Part shown: one piece after another, positions 6,276 through 9,138 of the stretch
Layout of the letters: each line of letters begins with the position of its first letter
Numbering within the stretch: position 1 is the first letter of the stretch
Source of the DNA: Methanobrevibacter sp.
GTDB taxonomy: Archaea > Methanobacteriota > Methanobacteria > Methanobacteriales > Methanobacteriaceae
Direction of reading: 5' to 3'
DNA: 9,138 nucleotides
NCBI GenBank assembly: GCA_031261945.1
Contig: JAISIQ010000052.1
Coordinates: forward strand, 1 to 9,138
Translations under genes and position numbers: made by a program
The notes under the pieces: generated by a model
Databases searched by the model: none
What the model was told of the DNA's origin: nothing
Seen by the model: only the letters and a program-made list of their open reading frames with translations

Positions 6276-6454
6276 GTATATTTTTATAAATTTTATTATA
6301 AAAAGATAAATTTGACATTATAGTTTACATATAATTAACATAATAGTTGACAAAATATATATAATATAAAAGTCATATAATTTACAAATTGAAGTCTTTC
6401 TATCTTAATAAAAAAACCATGATGATGAAAAAATAAAATAAAAGAAAGTGTTTT
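6276..6454. promoter_or_regulatory. Divergent control region of the winged-helix gene and the zinc-ribbon cluster
   Basis: Two 20-base direct repeats sharing 16 bases lie at 6312-6331 (TTGACATTATAGTTTACATA) and 6335-6354 (TTAACATAATAGTTGACAAA), 23 bases apart start to start. A weaker third match ends near 6390 (TATAATTTACA). Each has partial dyad symmetry (TTAAC...GTTGA). TATA-like runs flank them on both sides: about 6285-6305 toward the minus gene and 6356-6370 toward the plus genes. This is what an operator shared by divergent promoters looks like; binding by the adjacent regulator is inferred. Confidence 0.5.
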
Positions 6455-6517
6455 ATGAACAAATTAAAAGAATTAACAGAACATGAAAATATCAAATTAT
6501 TAGGTTTAGGACTTTAA
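6455..6517 (+). CDS. Tiny ORF of 20 codons, possibly a frameshifted small membrane protein
   Basis: ATG 6455 opens MNKLKELTEHENIKLLGLGL and stops at TAA 6515-6517. AGAAAGTG at 6443-6450 is a plausible ribosome site. A one-base change near 6509 would continue the frame as TLIAVILHIGWLNYGNF and stop inside the start of the next gene, giving a 36-residue protein with one membrane helix. It may be a real micro-ORF, a leader peptide or a broken small gene. Without homologues this is only a suggestion. Confidence 0.3.
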   Translation: MNKLKELTEHENIKLLGLGL

Positions 6518-6550
6518 TTGCAGTTATTTTACATATAGGATGGTTAAATT

Positions 6551-7186
6551 ATGGAAACTTCTAAAATGTTTAAACTTTTAAATGATGTGAGTATGAAAAG
6601 GGTTGGGGAATATGTTGAAGGATTTCTCAAAATTGAAAAAGGAATGGAGACTCAAGGAGTATATTCAAATGAGGGGATTATTATTCAAGGACGGCAAATA
6701 GCTGATTCTTGGAAGAAAGTAACTGGTATGGATATGGCGACACAAGTTCGGATTATTCCTAGTGGGGAAAATATTCTTGTTAGTGTTGGCAATGCTAAAT
6801 GGTCAGATAAACTCGGTGCAGGTGCAGTTGGTACAATTGGTATAATTTTTGCCGCCCCTATTTTCATGCCACTTGCAGCCACAGCAGGAATAGGTGCAAT
6901 TAAGCAAGGTAAACTACCTAGCGAGATTTTTAATAAAGTTGAAACATTTATCATGTCTGGAGGAGAATCAGCTTTAGTAAATTTAAATGAAGTAGCTGTA
7001 TTAAAAGACAATGAGGAATTTTGTCCAATTTGTAAAGCGAAAAATGATAAATCAGATAAATTTTGTACATCTTGTGGTGAATCACTTTCACTTACCTGTT
7101 CTAAATGTAATACTACAATGCCTCTAGATACCAAATTTTGCTCAAATTGTGGTGAAAAAATGGTTATCGAGGACGAATCCAAGTGA
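6551..7186 (+). CDS. Double zinc-ribbon protein with a glycine-rich hydrophobic segment
   Basis: A 211-residue protein of unknown function. Residues 1-85 form a mixed domain, including GVYSNEGIIIQGRQIADSW (36-54) and QVRIIPSGENILVSVGNAKW (65-84), that looks like a small beta-rich module. Residues 89-117 are a glycine/alanine-rich hydrophobic stretch (GAGAVGTIGIIFAAPIFM...) able to cross or enter the membrane. The C-terminus has two zinc ribbons, each CxxC-CxxC: C158/C161 with C172/C175 and C183/C186 with C197/C200. Such double zinc ribbons occur in many archaeal and bacterial proteins of unclear role, often tethered to membranes. GGATGG lies eight bases before ATG. It is first in a plus-strand set with the EF-hand and second zinc-ribbon genes and has no TAGCTA, unlike genes upstream. 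Confidence 0.75.
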   Translation: METSKMFKLLNDVSMKRVGEYVEGFLKIEKGMETQGVYSNEGIIIQGRQIADSWKKVTGMDMATQVRIIPSGENILVSVGNAKWSDKLGAGAVGTIGIIFAAPIFMPLAATAGIGAIKQGKLPSEIFNKVETFIMSGGESALVNLNEVAVLKDNEEFCPICKAKNDKSDKFCTSCGESLSLTCSKCNTTMPLDTKFCSNCGEKMVIEDESK

Positions 7187-7296
7187 GTGAATTCTTGAAT
7201 CATGTTTTATAGGCAAGCCAAAGTCTAACAATTGAAAAACATAAGTACTGACTATATCTAAAAACATCTAAAAATAAATTACATTGGTTGAATAAC

Positions 7297-7764
7297 ATGA
7301 AAAAATTATATTTGTTATTAATGCCTTTAATCTTCATAGGGCTTATTGCTAGTGCATATGCGGGATTATCTATGTATGAAGAACAGAATGCACCTATTGA
7401 AAATGATAATCAAATAAATAATGGTTCTATTAATCAAAAGTATAGTGCAAGTTATAATCCAGAAGATGAGGCAACATGTCAGGAAATAGTTAATCCAACT
7501 GCGGACCAAATGTTATCTGCTATTGATAAAGACAAGAATAACTATTTAAGTCCAGAAGAATTAATGACTCACTGGGGTGTTGATGCAGAGGATATACATT
7601 TTGAAAGAGGCATGACATACGAAGAATTTAAAGATGCATATAACACATTCTTTAAAATCGATACAAATAATAACAATATTTTGTCTGAAAAGGAATTAGA
7701 GAGTTATTATAATAACGATTTTAATGGTGATTGGGATTTTGTGGCATTTATGATGGCATGGTAG
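7297..7764 (+). CDS. Exported or membrane-anchored EF-hand protein
   Basis: A 155-residue protein from ATG 7297; TTG 7288 would add three residues, but GGTTG at 7286-7290 is then better used as a weak ribosome site for the ATG. Residues 4-22 (LYLLLMPLIFIGLIASAYA) are a signal peptide or anchor, so the rest should face outside the cell. Two canonical EF-hand loops follow: D77-K-D79-K-N81-N-Y83-L-S85-P-E-E88 and D122-T-N124-N-N126-N-I128-L-S130-E-K-E133. A third, near the end (141-152, D-x-N-x-D-x-D-F), lacks the final acidic ligand. The likely role is calcium binding at the surface, by structure only; partners and purpose are unknown. An Asn/Gln/Glu-rich linker (28-58) joins anchor and EF-hands. 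The single cysteine is C61. EF-hand proteins are uncommon in methanogens. Confidence 0.78.
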   Translation: MKKLYLLLMPLIFIGLIASAYAGLSMYEEQNAPIENDNQINNGSINQKYSASYNPEDEATCQEIVNPTADQMLSAIDKDKNNYLSPEELMTHWGVDAEDIHFERGMTYEEFKDAYNTFFKIDTNNNNILSEKELESYYNNDFNGDWDFVAFMMAW

Positions 7765-7853
7765 CATAAATGCATAACGAGATTAATTTATGTACTTTCT
7801 TTGCATATTAAGATAAATATATGAAAATCTAAAAATCAAAGGATGGTGTATAA
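7765..7853 (+). promoter_or_regulatory. Spacer with TATA-like run and strong ribosome site for the TTG-started gene
   Basis: The spacer has a TATA-like run AAGATAAATATATG at about 7810-7823. GGATGGTG at 7841-7848 is a near-perfect Shine-Dalgarno sequence five bases before TTG 7854. This decides the start: the zinc-ribbon CGNCG begins four codons later and would be lost with any later start. Confidence 0.6.
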
Positions 7854-8453
7854 TTGCCAAGATATTGTGGAAATTGTGGAACAGAAAATAATGAAAACTC
7901 TGTATTCTGCCGAAACTGTGGAGAAAAATTATCCAGAGAGAAACAACAACTAAACAATGATGATATTACTGAAATTTTCAATGAAAGCACTGATAAAATT
8001 AGAGAAATTCTAAATGAACCTACTAATAATATTAAGGGAATTCTAAATGAAGTTATTAATCCTAATAGCATTATTAAAAGAGAAATCGTTGATAATAAAA
8101 AAGATTTAGATAGGGAAGTTGACAATTATTTAATTAAAGGTTATGAAATTACTCATCGTGGAGATAATGTAGTTGCTGTTTCTAAAAAATCTTTTGGTGT
8201 TCCAATAAAACATTTTTATATAGCTGTTGCTTCTATTGGTGTAATAATAGTTATATTATTCCTACTTAATTTATTTACTGATTTCATGTCATCATATCAC
8301 GGATATTATAACTATTATGGGTACTATTATGAATATAAGACATACCATTATGAGTATTATTTTTTAGGATTATTAGGATTAATAGCCAATCTAATTTATT
8401 TCTTTAATAGTCGTGAAAATAGCGAAATAGTGATTATTGAAGTTAAAAAGTAG
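7854..8453 (+). CDS. Zinc-ribbon membrane protein with 11-residue repeats and a tyrosine-rich loop
   Basis: A 199-residue protein with a TTG start. Residues 5-22 are a zinc ribbon (C5, C8, C19, C22). Three 11-residue repeats follow: ITEIFNESTDK (38-48), IREILNEPTNN (49-59) and IKGILNEVINP (60-70), which should form an amphipathic helix or coiled coil. Residues 86-120 (DREVDNYLIKGYEITHRGDN...) are a small soluble module resembling segments found beside zinc ribbons in other archaeal proteins. Membrane helices lie at about 121-141 and 169-184. The loop between them (148-169) has 13 tyrosines in 22 residues. The N-terminus is probably cytoplasmic, because zinc ribbons are. Function is unknown. 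It is third in the plus-strand set and its 3' end is overlapped antisense by the open frame of the transposase remnant. Confidence 0.75.
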   Translation: MPRYCGNCGTENNENSVFCRNCGEKLSREKQQLNNDDITEIFNESTDKIREILNEPTNNIKGILNEVINPNSIIKREIVDNKKDLDREVDNYLIKGYEITHRGDNVVAVSKKSFGVPIKHFYIAVASIGVIIVILFLLNLFTDFMSSYHGYYNYYGYYYEYKTYHYEYYFLGLLGLIANLIYFFNSRENSEIVIIEVKK

Positions 8454-8460
8454 AATCTGT

Positions 8461-8794
8461 TTATTTGTATGTGTTGGGGTATGAGGAAAATGTCTGAATT
8501 TTGCCCTAATCGTTGAAATGATTTTTTTAATCCATTAACTTTTTTAAAATTATCATTAGAAATAATATTCTTTATTTTTCTCCAAACATCTTCAATAGGA
8601 TTTAAATCTGGAGAATAAGGAGGTAAAAATATTAAATTAATATTAAGAATTTCAGCAATTTTTTCACCTAATTTTGTCTTATGTACTTTATGATTATCTA
8701 AAACAATCTTTAATTTCTTTTCTTCTCTTAAAAGTATGATTATTTCTTTTTTATTAATATTTTCAAGTAAATTATTTCTGATTTTAATAGTATT
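8461..8794 (-). pseudogene. IS630-family transposase, C-terminal remnant
   Basis: The minus strand encodes the C-terminal catalytic part of an IS630/Tc1-type DDE transposase: KIVLDNHKVHKTKLGEKIAE (about 8703-8644), then LPPYSPDLNPIEDVWRKIKN with the closing glutamate (about 8622-8563). The D of VLDN and the E of NPIE are the second and third catalytic acids; the first aspartate and the whole N-terminal half are missing. A stop (8797-8795) precedes the fragment. After about 8525 the frame no longer resembles the family end, and a one-base shift gives an alternative reading, so the 3' end is probably damaged too. The open frame continues antisense to TAA at 8398-8396 inside the zinc-ribbon gene, which is chance. 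The remnant cannot encode an active enzyme. Confidence 0.82.
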
Positions 8795-9138
8795 TTATAG
8801 TGATTTTGATATTAATTTTAATAATAATTATTTTGATATTAGTGTTTATATTAATTCTAATTTTAATTCTAATTTTAATTCTAATTTTATTTTTAGTTTT
8901 AATTTTGGAGTGCCTAATTTTGTTCTTTTTTCTAATGATTTTGTGTTTTTTTATTGTTCTTATTTTATTAATATTATTATTCATTGTTAATATTTTTATT
9001 TTTATCTTTTTATTATCATCTTATTCTTATTTTTCTTCTTATTTTGATATTTTTGGCATTAAATAGCTATTATTATCTGGTTTTAAAAATTTATTATGTG
9101 TAGTGTTCACATTTTAATATATAAATCTTTCGTCTCGG
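8795..9138. repeat. AT-rich low-complexity tail with a 12-bp tandem repeat
   Basis: No credible gene is visible in these 344 bases. Open frames exist on both strands, but they encode only Ile/Leu or Lys/Ile/Asn runs made by the repeats. The core is three exact copies of AATTCTAATTTT at 8853-8888 within a longer T/A tract (about 8801-9060). One AATAGCTATT occurs at 9062-9071, where the normal palindrome-bearing sequence may resume. A TATA-like run lies near the window end, so a gene may start beyond it. Confidence 0.6.

Noticed and set aside
6685..7203. 172-codon minus-strand open frame across the zinc-ribbon gene
   Set aside because: It is an antisense shadow of the zinc-ribbon gene, with no family resemblance and no upstream signals. 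The plus frame has eight correctly spaced cysteines.
8736..9066. Plus-strand frames coding for Ile/Leu-rich or Asn/Phe-rich proteins and a minus-strand Lys/Ile-rich frame
   Set aside because: All three follow directly from the 6- and 12-base repeats; three overlapping low-complexity frames are typical of non-coding AT repeats.
1..9138. tRNA, rRNA or riboswitch (for example a molybdenum-cofactor element before moaA)
   Set aside because: I saw no cloverleaf-like or GC-rich structured segments; mobB-moaA has only AT repeats upstream, and Moco riboswitches are bacterial.

Overview
The window looks like chromosome of a methanogenic archaeon of the order Methanobacteriales, most likely Methanobrevibacter or a close relative. 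The reasons are very low GC, TATA-box promoters, Shine-Dalgarno sites of the GGAGGTG type, 6-phospho-3-hexuloisomerase, a formate transporter, and a set of molybdopterin and formate-dehydrogenase maturation genes. The genus is an inference from gene content and composition; there is no rRNA or other marker to confirm it.

Positions 1-6010 hold a formate/molybdenum-cofactor neighbourhood. In order these are: the N-terminal 159 codons of a ModE/LysR-type regulator (minus); hxlB (plus); a cysteine-free carboxymuconolactone-decarboxylase-like protein and fdhD (both minus, probably one transcript); fdhC formate channel (plus); mobB and moaA (plus, overlapping by 14 bases). FdhC brings formate in, MoaA starts pterin synthesis from GTP, MobB supports the guanylyl step, and FdhD matures the Mo/W site of formate dehydrogenase. 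The fdhA/fdhB catalytic genes are not in the window. mobB has no ATG, GTG or TTG in the position that keeps its P-loop; an ATA sits there behind a good ribosome site.

The clearest unexplained signal is a highly iterated palindrome, TAGCTA, extended to AATAGCTATT. By eye I count 33 TAGCTA and 11 exact AATAGCTATT, against roughly 3 and fewer than 0.1 expected from base composition. It occurs in genes in both permitted reading frames and in spacers, with five decamers packed between the convergent hxlB and CMD genes. It stops sharply: 32 of 33 lie before 6012 and one at 9064.

Positions 6018-8453 are a different kind of region: a small winged-helix regulator (minus), a divergent control region with a repeated 20-bp motif, a tiny possibly frameshifted ORF, a double-zinc-ribbon protein, an exported EF-hand protein, and a zinc-ribbon membrane protein with 11-residue repeats and a tyrosine-rich loop. 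It is followed by a broken IS630-family transposase (minus) and 340 bases of AT-rich repeats. Lack of the palindrome, the accessory gene types and the transposon remnant together suggest acquired or fast-evolving DNA. Most spacers also carry their own short tandem repeats or degenerate AAT-type triplet tracts.
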